Positions 24,682 through 33,464 of a DNA stretch of 64,000 nt are shown in pieces. The position numbers and the translations under genes were made by a program. Each line of letters starts with the position of its first letter. The first letter of the stretch is position 1. The notes under the pieces are model-generated. The model searched no databases. It was not told where the DNA came from and saw only the letters and a program-made list of their open reading frames with translations. Source of the DNA: Flavobacteriales bacterium (GTDB lineage: Bacteria; Bacteroidota; Bacteroidia; Flavobacteriales_D; Sanyastnellaceae); assembly GCA_029245065.1 (NCBI GenBank), contig JAQWQB010000060.1:1-64000 (forward strand), read 5' to 3'.

Positions 24682-25698
24682 TTAATATCCCGCTTTTCGA
24701 ATTGCCCTGTGGTATTCTGCCGCGTAGATGTTATGCTGTCTCAACGACTTGCTGAAATTGTGATATCCGCTGAAATCTGGTTTCGCACACATGTAAATGT
24801 AGTTGTGGTCTTCCGGATACAAAACAGCATCTAGGTAGTTGGTTTCAGGGTAGTTGATTGGACCAGGAGGTAGCCCATTGTGCATGTAAGTATTGTACGG
24901 AGAGTTGATAAGCTTATGTTCATCCAAGACCCTGCGAATGGTAAAGTCTCCAGCAGCATAAATCAAGGTTGGATCCGCCTGCAAAGGAATACCGCGTTCA
25001 AGCCGATTAAGGTACAAACCTGCAACAATTGGAGCTTCATTTCGTTTCGCTGTTTCGGCCTTAACAATAGACGCTAAAATGCCTACTTCAGATTGACTAA
25101 GTCCTTTCGTTTTGGCTTGTGCAATGCGCTCACTTGTCCAGAACCGCTTGTACTCTTGTGCCATCTTTGAAACGAACGAATCCGCATCCGTATTCCACCA
25201 AATTTCGTAGGTATTAGGAATGAACATGGTCCGATAACTATCCTTTTTAAATCCGTATTTAGAAGCAAAATCCTCTGAAGTCAACGCCTGCAAAATCGAA
25301 AGACTATCTGCTTCAATTTGAGAGGCAATTACCCCGGCAATATCTTGCGGTGTGCGCGCTCCATTAAAAACAAGTTTGACCGGAGTTTGGTCCCCACTGC
25401 GAAGCTTGTTAACGAGGTCATTATTACTGATGCCTTTTTCAATTCGGTAGTAGCCCGGTTTGATTGTACTGAATTTTTTCTGCTCCGCGACCCATTTAAA
25501 CGAAGCGGTATCAGCTAGAATATTTTCAAGCGAAAGTTGCATCAAGAGATCGTCAAACGTGCTACCCGTTTGGATAGTCAGTGTCTTTATTTCTTCTTCA
25601 AACGCAGTGTTTGAGTTGGTGATATCCTGGTAATATGTATATCCTATCCCTGCTCCGAGGGCCAAAAGGACGGCTAGAATGACCGCTATTTTTTTCAT
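24682..25698 (-). CDS. mltG: Endolytic murein transglycosylase MltG
   Basis: A 338-residue inner-membrane-anchored enzyme that cuts nascent glycan strands and ends their elongation. It has one N-terminal membrane helix (residues about 4-22), a LysM-like subdomain (TIQTGSTFDDLLMQLS, PGYYRIEKG) and the YceG catalytic domain with Glu215 in LASIVKAETAKRNE; the conserved LERGIPLQADPTLIYA and SPYNTYMHNGLPPGPINYP segments follow. Its ATG overlaps the stop of the GNAT gene by 4 bases (ATGA), so it is translationally coupled as the last gene of a three-gene operon. Its 3' end is 2 bases from that of the convergent kinase. Confidence 0.95.
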   Translation of the reverse strand: MKKIAVILAVLLALGAGIGYTYYQDITNSNTAFEEEIKTLTIQTGSTFDDLLMQLSLENILADTASFKWVAEQKKFSTIKPGYYRIEKGISNNDLVNKLRSGDQTPVKLVFNGARTPQDIAGVIASQIEADSLSILQALTSEDFASKYGFKKDSYRTMFIPNTYEIWWNTDADSFVSKMAQEYKRFWTSERIAQAKTKGLSQSEVGILASIVKAETAKRNEAPIVAGLYLNRLERGIPLQADPTLIYAAGDFTIRRVLDEHKLINSPYNTYMHNGLPPGPINYPETNYLDAVLYPEDHNYIYMCAKPDFSGYHNFSKSLRQHNIYAAEYHRAIRKAGY

Positions 25699-26216
25699 CC
25701 TTCTTGTTGAATCAATTGGTAAAAATGTTCCGCTTGCCAGCCTTCTTTTGTGGAAAGCCAGTCTTTTCGAGTTCCAACGTGTTGGAAGCCCGCTTTTTCG
25801 AACAACGCGACACTCGCCAGATTATTGGCAGGAATGTTGGCGTATAACTGATGCAGCTGAAGCACTCCAAAACCATATTCAATGATTACGTTCAATGCAT
25901 CAATGGCAATTCCTTGCTTGCGCTCTTCTTTTTCGCCAATCAAAATGCCGATGCCCGCTCTTCTGTGTAGTGGATCGAAATCAAACAAGTCAATCGCCCC
26001 TATAGGTCGCTCGGGCGTGCTAATGACCAATCGCAACTGCTTATCGGCATAAATATCTCGAATACCTGAAATGTAGCGTTCAAGATCATTTCTGGAAAAA
26101 GGGGCAGAAGTGCCACTCACGAGCCAATTTGAAACGTCGTTTTCCCATTTGAAAAAGTATTCAATATCATGAGGCTCAATGGCTCTCAAAAAACATTTTT
26201 CACCAGTTAGTTTCAT
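25695..26216 (-). CDS. GNAT-family N-acetyltransferase (RimJ/RimL-like)
   Basis: 173 residues from the ATG at 26216; the frame extends further upstream but the family N-terminus MKLTGEKCFLRAIEPHD and the 4-base ATGA overlap with the preceding gene fix this start. The acetyl-CoA-binding core is visible in HRRAGIGILIGEKEERKQGIA (shortened here to GIGILIGEKEERKQGIA) and NIPANNLASVALFEKAGFQ, typical of RimJ/RimL-type acetyltransferases acting on protein N-termini or small amines. The substrate is unknown. It is sandwiched between a CoA-binding-domain gene and mltG, with 4-base overlaps on both sides. Confidence 0.88.
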   Translation of the reverse strand: MKLTGEKCFLRAIEPHDIEYFFKWENDVSNWLVSGTSAPFSRNDLERYISGIRDIYADKQLRLVISTPERPIGAIDLFDFDPLHRRAGIGILIGEKEERKQGIAIDALNVIIEYGFGVLQLHQLYANIPANNLASVALFEKAGFQHVGTRKDWLSTKEGWQAEHFYQLIQQEG

Positions 26217-26581
26217 AAAGTAGCATATGTTCCTGTGGCAAGCATGACTAAAGTACAAGCTGATTCAAAAAGAATCCCTTCTTTTCTAAGAACCGCTTCG
26301 AAAGTAGGGTTTTCCGTACCTGGATTGAAAATAACGCGTTTTGGGCGAAGAGCCAAAATGTAATCTACCCAAGATGATTGGTTTTGCGGCCCAACATACA
26401 AGGTTACTGTTTCCACATCAGCAATGGCCGGTTTGTCAGTTATGATTTCATGCGGTCCGATTTGACCAGCGCGAATTCCAATGGGAAATACCTCTTCGCC
26501 AAACCCTGCCAATTGCATGGTTGCTCTGTAACTATAACGTGATGGATTCGGGCTCGCCCCAATAACTACTGTTTTTGCCAT
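26213..26581 (-). CDS. CoA-binding domain protein (YccU-like)
   Basis: 122 residues from the ATG at 26581, where the Rossmann-type motif AKTVVIGASPNPSRYSYRA begins; a longer frame to 26617 is rejected because it runs over the promoter. Conserved features include the GASPNPxRYS nucleotide loop, VFPIGIRAGQIG and VIFNPGTENP. Proteins of this family bind CoA in the manner of the succinyl-CoA synthetase alpha subunit but lack the other domains; their role is unknown. It heads the operon CoA-binding, GNAT, mltG. The promoter's -7 box ends 4 bases before the ATG, so translation is likely leaderless. Confidence 0.88.
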   Translation of the reverse strand: MAKTVVIGASPNPSRYSYRATMQLAGFGEEVFPIGIRAGQIGPHEIITDKPAIADVETVTLYVGPQNQSSWVDYILALRPKRVIFNPGTENPTFEAVLRKEGILFESACTLVMLATGTYATL

Positions 26582-26585
26582 AGCA

Positions 26586-26617
26586 CAAAGGTAGTAATGC
26601 AAATGATGGGATTTCAA
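26586..26617 (-). promoter_or_regulatory. Bacteroidota-type promoter, leaderless, for the CoA-binding/GNAT/mltG operon
   Basis: On the minus strand TTG (26615-26617), a 21-base spacer, then TACCTTTG (26586-26593), which ends 4 bases before the ATG at 26581. Both elements and their spacing match the consensus. Confidence 0.65.
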
Positions 26618-26637
26618 CTAGATTGAATACAGCTTTG

Positions 26638-26670
26638 TTGGGCTCATTTCGTTGCGGTTCATTACTTTTG
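26638..26670 (+). promoter_or_regulatory. Bacteroidota-type promoter of the exopolysaccharide operon
   Basis: TTG (26638-26640), 22-base spacer, TACTTTTG (26663-26670), 32 bases before the ATG of the OPX gene at 26703. Confidence 0.6.
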
Positions 26671-26702
26671 TTTAGAAGCCGTGTTTGACCGAGCTAGACC
26701 TT

Positions 26703-27461
26703 ATGAGAAACCTTGTACTATTTTCTATCCTTATTATCGGATTCGCAAGCTGTACGATTAACAGAAATGTCATGTTCAAAACTGATCATGATTATGTGTT
26801 TGATACACCTTCTGATAGCGCCGATACACAGGAGTATCGCATATCTCCGAACGATGTTATCTTGTTCAGACTTTTCGCCAACGGAGGTTCGAAATTGCTA
26901 GATATTACCGCTGGTACATCAGATACAGAGAAATTTGTAGCTTTTCCTAGTACCACTTTCCTAGTGGAACCAGATGGAACGGTGGAGTTGCCAGAAATTG
27001 GAGAAATCTACGTTTGGGGAATGACTCAAAATGAAGCGGAAGAACACCTAGAGAATTTGTACGCCCAGTATTACCAAGAACCCTTTGCGATTGTACAAGT
27101 CACCAACAATAGGGTAGTAGTCTTTCCTGGTTCGGGAGGAAAAGCGGCTGTCATAACCCTTACGAATCGAAATACCACAGTCATTGAGGCACTTGCTTTG
27201 GCCGGCGGAATTACTGATCGAGGAGATGCCCGAAAAGTCAAACTCATTCGGTGGGTGAACGGAAAAAGGGAAATCTACCTCATGGACCTTTCGACCATAG
27301 AAGGAATGCAATATGCCTCCATTGTGGTGCAAGCAAATGACGTCATCTACGTAGAGCCAGTTCCAGAAATTGCCGCAGAGGTCATGAAAGATGTGGCTCC
27401 CTATATTACGCTTGTTTCAGGGGTGGCCTTGATTTACGCAATTCTTCAAGGCGCATTTTAA
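26703..27461 (+). CDS. Polysaccharide export lipoprotein (OPX/Wza-like)
   Basis: 252 residues from the ATG at 26703, which opens a lipoprotein signal peptide with lipobox GFASC; an upstream in-frame TTG adds six residues and is not favoured. The PES domain (YRISPNDVILFRLF, then FLVEPDGTVELPEIGEIYV) and a SLBB-like segment (NTTVIEALALAGGITDRGDARKVK, in parts) identify an outer-membrane polysaccharide export protein. A C-terminal hydrophobic stretch (YITLVSGVALIYAIL) is typical of the short Bacteroidota forms. It is 3 bases from the BY-kinase gene, and the pair should form the export and length-control apparatus. Confidence 0.92.
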   Translation: MRNLVLFSILIIGFASCTINRNVMFKTDHDYVFDTPSDSADTQEYRISPNDVILFRLFANGGSKLLDITAGTSDTEKFVAFPSTTFLVEPDGTVELPEIGEIYVWGMTQNEAEEHLENLYAQYYQEPFAIVQVTNNRVVVFPGSGGKAAVITLTNRNTTVIEALALAGGITDRGDARKVKLIRWVNGKREIYLMDLSTIEGMQYASIVVQANDVIYVEPVPEIAAEVMKDVAPYITLVSGVALIYAILQGAF

Positions 27462-27464
27462 GCA

Positions 27465-29861
27465 ATGCAAGACAACCAAGACTATTCAGAATACCGGGAA
27501 CGGTTAACGAACTTTTCAAACGAGTTCGACCTTGGCCTATTCTTGCACATTGTAAGAAAGTCACTGCCATGGATAGTATCTTTCATTCTGTTAAGCGCCG
27601 TTTCAGCTTTCTTGTACTTGAGGTATACGCCAGATGTCTATGAAGCTAAGGCCATTCTGCAAATTGGTGAAGATGATAGTGCAAACCGCGTACTGAATGT
27701 AAACCAGTTTGTCAACGACAATGGACTGGAAGGTAGAGTAGAGTTAATGCGCTCGAAGTTGTTGGTGCAGAACACGCTAGAAACCATCCCAATGAAGGTT
27801 TCTTACTTCGCCAAGGGAAGAGTACTTACTAATGAGCACTACATCTTATCACCTTACCGAATTGAAATTGTAGAACAGTCAAATGACCTGCTTCTCAATA
27901 AGTCCGTTTTTGTTTCTTTCAACGATGATTTCACTTTCTCGCTTAATGTGAACGGGAACTTGATGGAGAATCTTCAAGTTGGTCAATTGCTGGAACTTCC
28001 TGGATTAAAGGCGAAAATGGTGATTCTTGATGAAGGAGAGCTGGCCGAATTGAAGGCGAACAATGAATTGTATTTCCGTATTAATTCTGCTGCCCGATTA
28101 GCTGGAAGGTTCGCGAACTCGTTGGATGTGCGGGTCTTAAATAACACAGCCAAAACAGTTCAAATCAGTTTTCAAGACAACAATCCTTACCTCGCTCGGG
28201 ATTTTATTCAAGCTTTGTCTTCTGAATTCATTCGTTTCGACCTCGAAAAAAGACAGCGAAGTGACGAGAACATTCTTTCGTTCATTGACACACAGATTGA
28301 CACGGTGTTTCAAAACCTACGAAATTCTGAATCGCTTCTGAACAACTACAAGCAAGACAATAAGATTACAAATCTAGAAAGTCTTTCAGGGGTTTACTTG
28401 ACTCGGTTAAATGAACTGGAGAATCGAATAATACAGCTAGAAGTTGAAGAGAAGCTACTGGGACAAGTTCGAGGGTTGACGAAAACCAGCACGGAGAACA
28501 TTGAAGTGTATAACCTTGTTCCGCTCGTTGCGGGAAGCCATTTTGAATCTTCGCTAAGCGGATTGTTATCTACACTGTACAACTTGCTTCTTAAGAAAGA
28601 AGAGGCACTGTTCACCGTTACCGAAGATTCCGACATTGTCAAGTCGTATGTATACCAAATAGGTATTCAGAAAGACCTAATCGTTGAGACCATCGATGCG
28701 CTTCGAACCAAGCTAGTAGAACGCAAAGAAGAGAACTACAAGAAACTGAAAGAAGTTGAAGAGGTGTATTTCGAAATTCCGACGAAGGAGTTGGAGTTTG
28801 CGCGGTTAGAACGCTTGTTTAACATCAATGAGAAGTACTACACGATGCTTCTTGAAAAACGGATTGAATACCGAATTTCGAAAGAAGGATTCGTCACGCA
28901 AAACCAAGTGTTGGATGAAGTGCGTTTACCTCAAGTCCCCGTAGCACCCAAACGAAACATCATCTTCATTTCGTTCTTGATGGCTGGTGTTATTCTTGGG
29001 TTTATTTACATCAGTTTGCGGTATTTGCTGCACAACAAAGTAACCTCACTGAAAGAAATTGTAAAGGCTTCCAACGCTTCAATAACAACTCTTGGAGTTA
29101 TCCCTAAATACAAGGAAGACATTCCAGTTTCCATGTTATTGGTAGACAGAAGTCCTAAGTCGATGATTGCAGAGTCTTTTAGATCTGTTCGAACAAACCT
29201 ACAATACATTGACAATTCAGAAGGAACCAAAATAGCGGCGATCACTTCTACCATTAGTGGAGAGGGAAAAACCTTCATTGCTTTAAACTTGTCTGGAATT
29301 CTAGCCTTCAGTGGAAAGAAAGTCATTGTGCTCGATTTGGACATGAGAAAGCCAAAGATTCACAAGGCTTTCGACGTTCAGAACGGAAAAGGGATGAGCA
29401 CCTTGCTGATTGGCGAGGCATCTATTGAAGAGTGCATCCACAAGACACAAATGTCTAATCTGGACTATATCACTGCGGGCCCAATTCCGCCCAATCCAAG
29501 TGAGCTAATTAATAGCCCACGCATGGATGAAATTCTAGGGGAATTGAAAGGTCAGTACGACATGATCATTTTGGATACCCCACCGGTTGGGTTGGTAACA
29601 GATGGTATTTCCATGATTCAACGAGCAGATTATCCGTTGTACATTTTCAGAGCAGACTATTCGAAAAAGCAGTTTGTGCAGAATGTAGACCGCTTAATCA
29701 ATGAGAATAAGATCACCAAGTTGGCGGTCGTACTCAATGGGGTTGACTTGGATAGAAACAAGTATGCGTACAGTTATGGTTACGGTTATGGTTATGGCTA
29801 CGGATATGGCTATGGCTACTATGACGAAAGCAAAGGAAAGAAAAGAGGCATAAGGAAATGA
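27465..29861 (+). CDS. Polysaccharide co-polymerase with BY-kinase domain (Wzc-like)
   Basis: 798 residues. Two membrane helices (about 34-52 and 505-525) flank a large periplasmic Wzz domain with coiled coils. The cytosolic tyrosine-autokinase domain has Walker A ISGEGKT at 597-603, Walker A' VLDLDMRKP near 622, and Walker B IILDTPP near 703. The C-terminal tail (about 767-786) is YAYSYGYGYGYGYGYGYGYY, eleven tyrosines, the autophosphorylation cluster; it is encoded by a run of six-base GGNTAY repeats (29775-29822). Phosphorylation of the tail controls oligomer cycling and polymer export in the family. It overlaps the rfbC start by 4 bases. Confidence 0.95.
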   Translation: MQDNQDYSEYRERLTNFSNEFDLGLFLHIVRKSLPWIVSFILLSAVSAFLYLRYTPDVYEAKAILQIGEDDSANRVLNVNQFVNDNGLEGRVELMRSKLLVQNTLETIPMKVSYFAKGRVLTNEHYILSPYRIEIVEQSNDLLLNKSVFVSFNDDFTFSLNVNGNLMENLQVGQLLELPGLKAKMVILDEGELAELKANNELYFRINSAARLAGRFANSLDVRVLNNTAKTVQISFQDNNPYLARDFIQALSSEFIRFDLEKRQRSDENILSFIDTQIDTVFQNLRNSESLLNNYKQDNKITNLESLSGVYLTRLNELENRIIQLEVEEKLLGQVRGLTKTSTENIEVYNLVPLVAGSHFESSLSGLLSTLYNLLLKKEEALFTVTEDSDIVKSYVYQIGIQKDLIVETIDALRTKLVERKEENYKKLKEVEEVYFEIPTKELEFARLERLFNINEKYYTMLLEKRIEYRISKEGFVTQNQVLDEVRLPQVPVAPKRNIIFISFLMAGVILGFIYISLRYLLHNKVTSLKEIVKASNASITTLGVIPKYKEDIPVSMLLVDRSPKSMIAESFRSVRTNLQYIDNSEGTKIAAITSTISGEGKTFIALNLSGILAFSGKKVIVLDLDMRKPKIHKAFDVQNGKGMSTLLIGEASIEECIHKTQMSNLDYITAGPIPPNPSELINSPRMDEILGELKGQYDMIILDTPPVGLVTDGISMIQRADYPLYIFRADYSKKQFVQNVDRLINENKITKLAVVLNGVDLDRNKYAYSYGYGYGYGYGYGYGYYDESKGKKRGIRK

Positions 29862-30409
29862 AGGTAAGATCTCTCAGTATTGAAGGGTTGTTGATTATTG
29901 AACCGCGCGTTTTTGAAGATGATAGAGGATACTTTATGGAACCTTTCAATGAACGCACCTTCAAAGAAGCCACAGGCCTCTCAGTAGACTTTGTACAAGA
30001 CAATGAATCTGGTTCTGTAGACAACACGCTCCGCGGATTGCATTTCCAAGTTCCGCCCGCACAACAAGGCAAACTGGTAAGAGCCAGTAGAGGTGCGGTC
30101 CTAGATGTAGCGGTAGATTTAAGAGTAGATTCGCCAACTTTTGGTCAGCACAAAGCCGTTGTTCTCTCAGCCGAGAACAAGTTGCAGTTTTGGATTCCAC
30201 CTGGCTTTGCGCACGGATTCCTCACCTTAGAAGAAAATACCATCTTCAACTACAAATGCACAGGGTTTTATAGCCAAGAGAACGAGGTAAGCTTGCGATG
30301 GGATGATCCTGATTTAGGAATTGATTGGGGAATCGAAAATCCCGTCATAAGTGAAAAGGATAGAAACGCACCGCTCTGGTCGTCTTTTGATTCACCATTT
30401 ACCCTCTAG
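29858..30409 (+). CDS. rfbC: dTDP-4-dehydrorhamnose 3,5-epimerase RmlC
   Basis: 183 residues, normal length. A cupin enzyme that epimerises dTDP-4-keto-6-deoxyglucose on the way to dTDP-L-rhamnose. The motifs IEPRVFEDDRGYFMEPFNE, VQDNESGSVDNTLRGLHFQ (catalytic His in GLHFQ), KLVRASRGAVLDVAVDLR and FWIPPGFAHGFLTLEENT are all as expected. The other rml genes (A, B, D) are not in the window. It overlaps the BY-kinase gene by 4 bases (ATGA) and is followed after 2 bases by the WecA-like gene, so rhamnose or a related sugar is probably part of the exported polymer. Confidence 0.96.
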   Translation: MKVRSLSIEGLLIIEPRVFEDDRGYFMEPFNERTFKEATGLSVDFVQDNESGSVDNTLRGLHFQVPPAQQGKLVRASRGAVLDVAVDLRVDSPTFGQHKAVVLSAENKLQFWIPPGFAHGFLTLEENTIFNYKCTGFYSQENEVSLRWDDPDLGIDWGIENPVISEKDRNAPLWSSFDSPFTL

Positions 30410-30411
30410 GT

Positions 30412-31455
30412 ATGTTGTTCTTTGTAATCGGAATGGCCATTCTAGGTGGAGTAGTGAACTATTTACTTCTTCGTTTTCTTCGCACCTTGGGGACCAAAGA
30501 TCAAGAGGCTAATTTCCAAGTACGTTGGAGTTCTCAAACCAAACCAACAATTGGAGGAATTTCGTTTTTCATAGGCTTTCTTGTTACCCTCGTCGTTACG
30601 CTCTTGTTTTCGCAGGAAGAAATCAACGTTGCACAGTTTGGGGTGATCGCCGTAAGTGTCATCATCGCTTTTCTGATGGGGTTGGCAGATGATGCCTTCA
30701 ACACGAAACCGTGGCTGAAATTTTCTGTGCAGCTATTGTGTGGTATCGTGTTAGTTGCTGGAGGGGTTCAAATCGATTTAGGCTGGGGGAATGCCATTGA
30801 AATCCCATTGACCATTTTGTGGGTTGCTGGACTGATGAATTCAGTGAATATGTTGGATAACATGGACGGTGTAACAACTACCGCAGCACTTCCCGTATTA
30901 TTACTTGTTTGGTGGCTCAACCCTGATGGCGTGACAGGCTGGTTGGCTTTGGGAATGTTGGCTACATTGATCGGGTTTTTATTTGTCAACTGGCATCCCT
31001 CAAAAGTATATATGGGTGATTCAGGGAGTCAATTGCTGGGAGCGTTGCTTGCCGGGTTGACAATAATGGAATGCTGGAATCACGAAGGCTTTGCTGGCGG
31101 AGGAAGTACCCTGTTGCAGTTGATTGTGCCGGTCTTGGCGCTTGCTACCACATTGACAGATACTACGCTAGTAACCATTAACAGATTGCGCCATGGACGC
31201 TCGCCTTTTGTAGGTGGGAGGGACCACAGCACTCACAATTTGTCTTACCTAGGCTTGAGCGATCAAAGTATTGCTTTCACCTATTTCTGTTGGTCGCTGG
31301 TAAATGTATTTCTGGCATTTCTTTTGATTCAATACCAAGGGGACACAATTTTACGTTGGGAGATAGTAGTGATCTTATATTTAATGCTCGTTTTTATATC
31401 TTTCTTCATGATTTCACGTAGAAATCTAAAACACGGTAAATACACCTATTCATGA
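30412..31455 (+). CDS. WecA/MraY-like polyprenyl-phosphate sugar-1-phosphate transferase
   Basis: 347 residues with about ten or eleven membrane helices. It should begin lipid-linked glycan assembly by loading a HexNAc-1-phosphate onto undecaprenyl phosphate. Family motifs: KPTIGGISFF (44-53), the Mg2+ pair LADDAFNTKP (Asp93-Asp94), NMLDNMDG (146-153), YMGDSGSQ (200-207) and the cytosolic loop GGRDHSTHNL with His272 and His275. These fit WecA/TagO/WbpL-type enzymes better than MraY. It lies within the exopolysaccharide operon (2 bases after rfbC, 4-base overlap with the next gene) and is the natural initiating transferase. Confidence 0.93.
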   Translation: MLFFVIGMAILGGVVNYLLLRFLRTLGTKDQEANFQVRWSSQTKPTIGGISFFIGFLVTLVVTLLFSQEEINVAQFGVIAVSVIIAFLMGLADDAFNTKPWLKFSVQLLCGIVLVAGGVQIDLGWGNAIEIPLTILWVAGLMNSVNMLDNMDGVTTTAALPVLLLVWWLNPDGVTGWLALGMLATLIGFLFVNWHPSKVYMGDSGSQLLGALLAGLTIMECWNHEGFAGGGSTLLQLIVPVLALATTLTDTTLVTINRLRHGRSPFVGGRDHSTHNLSYLGLSDQSIAFTYFCWSLVNVFLAFLLIQYQGDTILRWEIVVILYLMLVFISFFMISRRNLKHGKYTYS

Positions 31456-32381
31456 CCAACCCTATGAAGGCTTTTTTCTGGCCTGTTTTTTCACTTGTAC
31501 TCATTGCAGTAGCATGTTCGTTTTTCTCTTTCGATAAAGGACTTCCTGAAAAGGAAATGGATGCCAAGTACAAAGAACACATTGAAGAAAATTACAAAGT
31601 CTTTTCATTGGCAACTCCAGATGATATCACGTTCGCCGGACAAGAAGTTCCATTGGAAACTTTTGGTGTTAGAGAAAAATTGGATCGTGAATTATTGGTA
31701 AATACCTATTGGCATAGCAATAGTTTTTTGTTGTTCAAAAGAGCAAACAGATGGTTTCCAGTAATTGAGCCTATCCTGGCTGAAAATGGAATTCCTGATG
31801 ATTTCAAGTACCTAGCAGTGATTGAAAGTGGTTTGACCAATGCGGTATCGCCTGCAGGAGCAAGAGGCTTCTGGCAGTTTATGAAAGCAACAGGAGAGAG
31901 CTACGGACTGGAAATTAGTTCTCAGGTAGATGAACGTTATCACCTGGTAAAAGCAACACACGCTGCCTGCGCATACTTGAATGAGTCATATGAAAAGTAC
32001 GGTGATTGGGCACTTGTAGCCGCTTCTTACAACATGGGCATGGGCGGTGTGAATAGAGAATTGAAAAAACAACAGGTTGACCAATACTGGGACCTCTTGT
32101 TGAATCAAGAAACGGGTCGTTATGTTTACCGAATCATGGCGATTAAGGAAATCCTTAACAATGGAAGTGATTACGGTTTTGTAGTTCGACCAAAGGACCT
32201 TTATGAGCCATATAAGACAGAAGCGGTCGTTGTTGATTCAACCATTAACGATTTGGCGGTGTTTGCAAATGAAAACGGGGCGAATTACAATATCCTTAAG
32301 ACCTTGAATCCATGGTTAAAGAAGAACTCACTGAGCAACAAATCAGCGAAGGAGTACGAAATTCTTTTTCCAGCAGATTAA
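31452..32381 (+). CDS. Membrane-bound lytic transglycosylase (MltD/SLT type)
   Basis: 309 residues with an N-terminal hydrophobic signal/anchor (PVFSLVLIAVACSFF; the AC pair could be a weak lipobox). The SLT domain has the catalytic Glu in YLAVIESGLTN, then VSPAGARGFWQFM, AACAYLNESYEKYGDW and AASYNMGMGGV, complete for GH23 activity. A single degenerate LysM-like repeat follows (AVFANENGANYNILKTLNPW). It overlaps the WecA-like gene by 4 bases, so it belongs to the exopolysaccharide operon, where a local wall-cutting enzyme could open space for the export complex. This role is inference from position. Confidence 0.9.
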   Translation: MTNPMKAFFWPVFSLVLIAVACSFFSFDKGLPEKEMDAKYKEHIEENYKVFSLATPDDITFAGQEVPLETFGVREKLDRELLVNTYWHSNSFLLFKRANRWFPVIEPILAENGIPDDFKYLAVIESGLTNAVSPAGARGFWQFMKATGESYGLEISSQVDERYHLVKATHAACAYLNESYEKYGDWALVAASYNMGMGGVNRELKKQQVDQYWDLLLNQETGRYVYRIMAIKEILNNGSDYGFVVRPKDLYEPYKTEAVVVDSTINDLAVFANENGANYNILKTLNPWLKKNSLSNKSAKEYEILFPAD

Positions 32382-32383
32382 TC

Positions 32384-33448
32384 TCAAGTAATCCGAAAAG
32401 CAATTGAAGAAAGTCGTTTTGTGGTTTCTCCATGAATGATTTCTTCTCGTATCATCTCTTGGGCGGTTTTGCTTGAGAGAACATCATCCATGGTTTTAAC
32501 TTCGCCAACCGGAAGTTGGTGCGCATGACAGTAGCTTAAGAAATCACTAGCGTTTCGAATTTCAATTTGTGCCTTTAGCTTTTCTTCCAGAGCAGCTCTA
32601 TGCACAACGCGTTTGGCATTGGTCGCGAAACGGTCGTCGTCCATTAATTCATCGAGTCCTAAGTAAGCACATAGTTCCCCGAATTGGGCATCGCTTCCAA
32701 TAGCCAACACAACCATTTTGCCATCGGCGCAAGAAAAAAGCTCCCCATATGGAGCAATGTTCGGGTGTTTGCTACCCATGCGTTCCGCAACGTGATCAGC
32801 CATGAGAAAATTGGAGGCTTGGTTCACCAAGGCGCTCAGTCCGGAAGCTTCCAGTGAAAGTTCAATGTAAGAACCTGAGTTGGTTGTCGCTCTCTTGTAC
32901 AAGGCCAAAAGAACTGCTTCCTTCATTTGATGAGCTGCCATCACGTCTATCATTGCTACAGGCATTTTCACAGGACCAGATTCTTTCGTTCCGTTCATGC
33001 TCATAAAACCGGTTTCGGCTTGAAGTACCACATCGTATGCAACTCGATTCAACGCATGTTCGAAACCACGCAAATGACAATGAATTAGTGATGGATAATG
33101 CGCTTTGATATGCGTTGGGTCAACTCCAAATTTCACCCTATCCTTCGCCTTGAAATTTTCAAGTACAACGTCTGCTTCAGCTAGCCAAGTCGATAGTTGA
33201 TCTTGACTAGAACTCGAGGTGAGGTCGAGAAGGTGGACTTCCTTGTTGAAATTGACAGAGGAGTAGTACGCAGATACGGCATTCTCTTTCTCAACGGGAA
33301 GCCGCCATGAGTTTGTAACATCTCCACCTCGTTTGAGGTTTTCTACTTTGATGACTTTCGCGCCCAGCTCCGCTAAGAAGGTTCCAGCAGACGGGCCGGC
33401 AAGAACGCTTGAAAGGTCAAGAACAACCAAATCACTCAGTAACTTCAT
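32384..33448 (-). CDS. CaiB/BaiF family (type III) CoA-transferase
   Basis: 354 residues, slightly shorter than the common ~390. The start LLSDLVVLDLSSVLAGPSAG followed by LGAKVIKVENLKRGGDVTNSW is diagnostic. The nucleophilic aspartate expected near residue 169 is found in VKMPVAMIDVMAAH. The protein moves CoA between carboxylic acids; the substrate is not predictable from sequence. It starts 16 bases after the photolyase stop. A TACCTTTA box (minus, 33453-33460) ends 4 bases before its ATG, so it may also have its own leaderless promoter. It ends 2 bases from the convergent transglycosylase gene. Confidence 0.88.
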   Translation of the reverse strand: MKLLSDLVVLDLSSVLAGPSAGTFLAELGAKVIKVENLKRGGDVTNSWRLPVEKENAVSAYYSSVNFNKEVHLLDLTSSSSQDQLSTWLAEADVVLENFKAKDRVKFGVDPTHIKAHYPSLIHCHLRGFEHALNRVAYDVVLQAETGFMSMNGTKESGPVKMPVAMIDVMAAHQMKEAVLLALYKRATTNSGSYIELSLEASGLSALVNQASNFLMADHVAERMGSKHPNIAPYGELFSCADGKMVVLAIGSDAQFGELCAYLGLDELMDDDRFATNAKRVVHRAALEEKLKAQIEIRNASDFLSYCHAHQLPVGEVKTMDDVLSSKTAQEMIREEIIHGETTKRLSSIAFRIT

Positions 33449-33464
33449 GCAGTAAAGGTACTTT

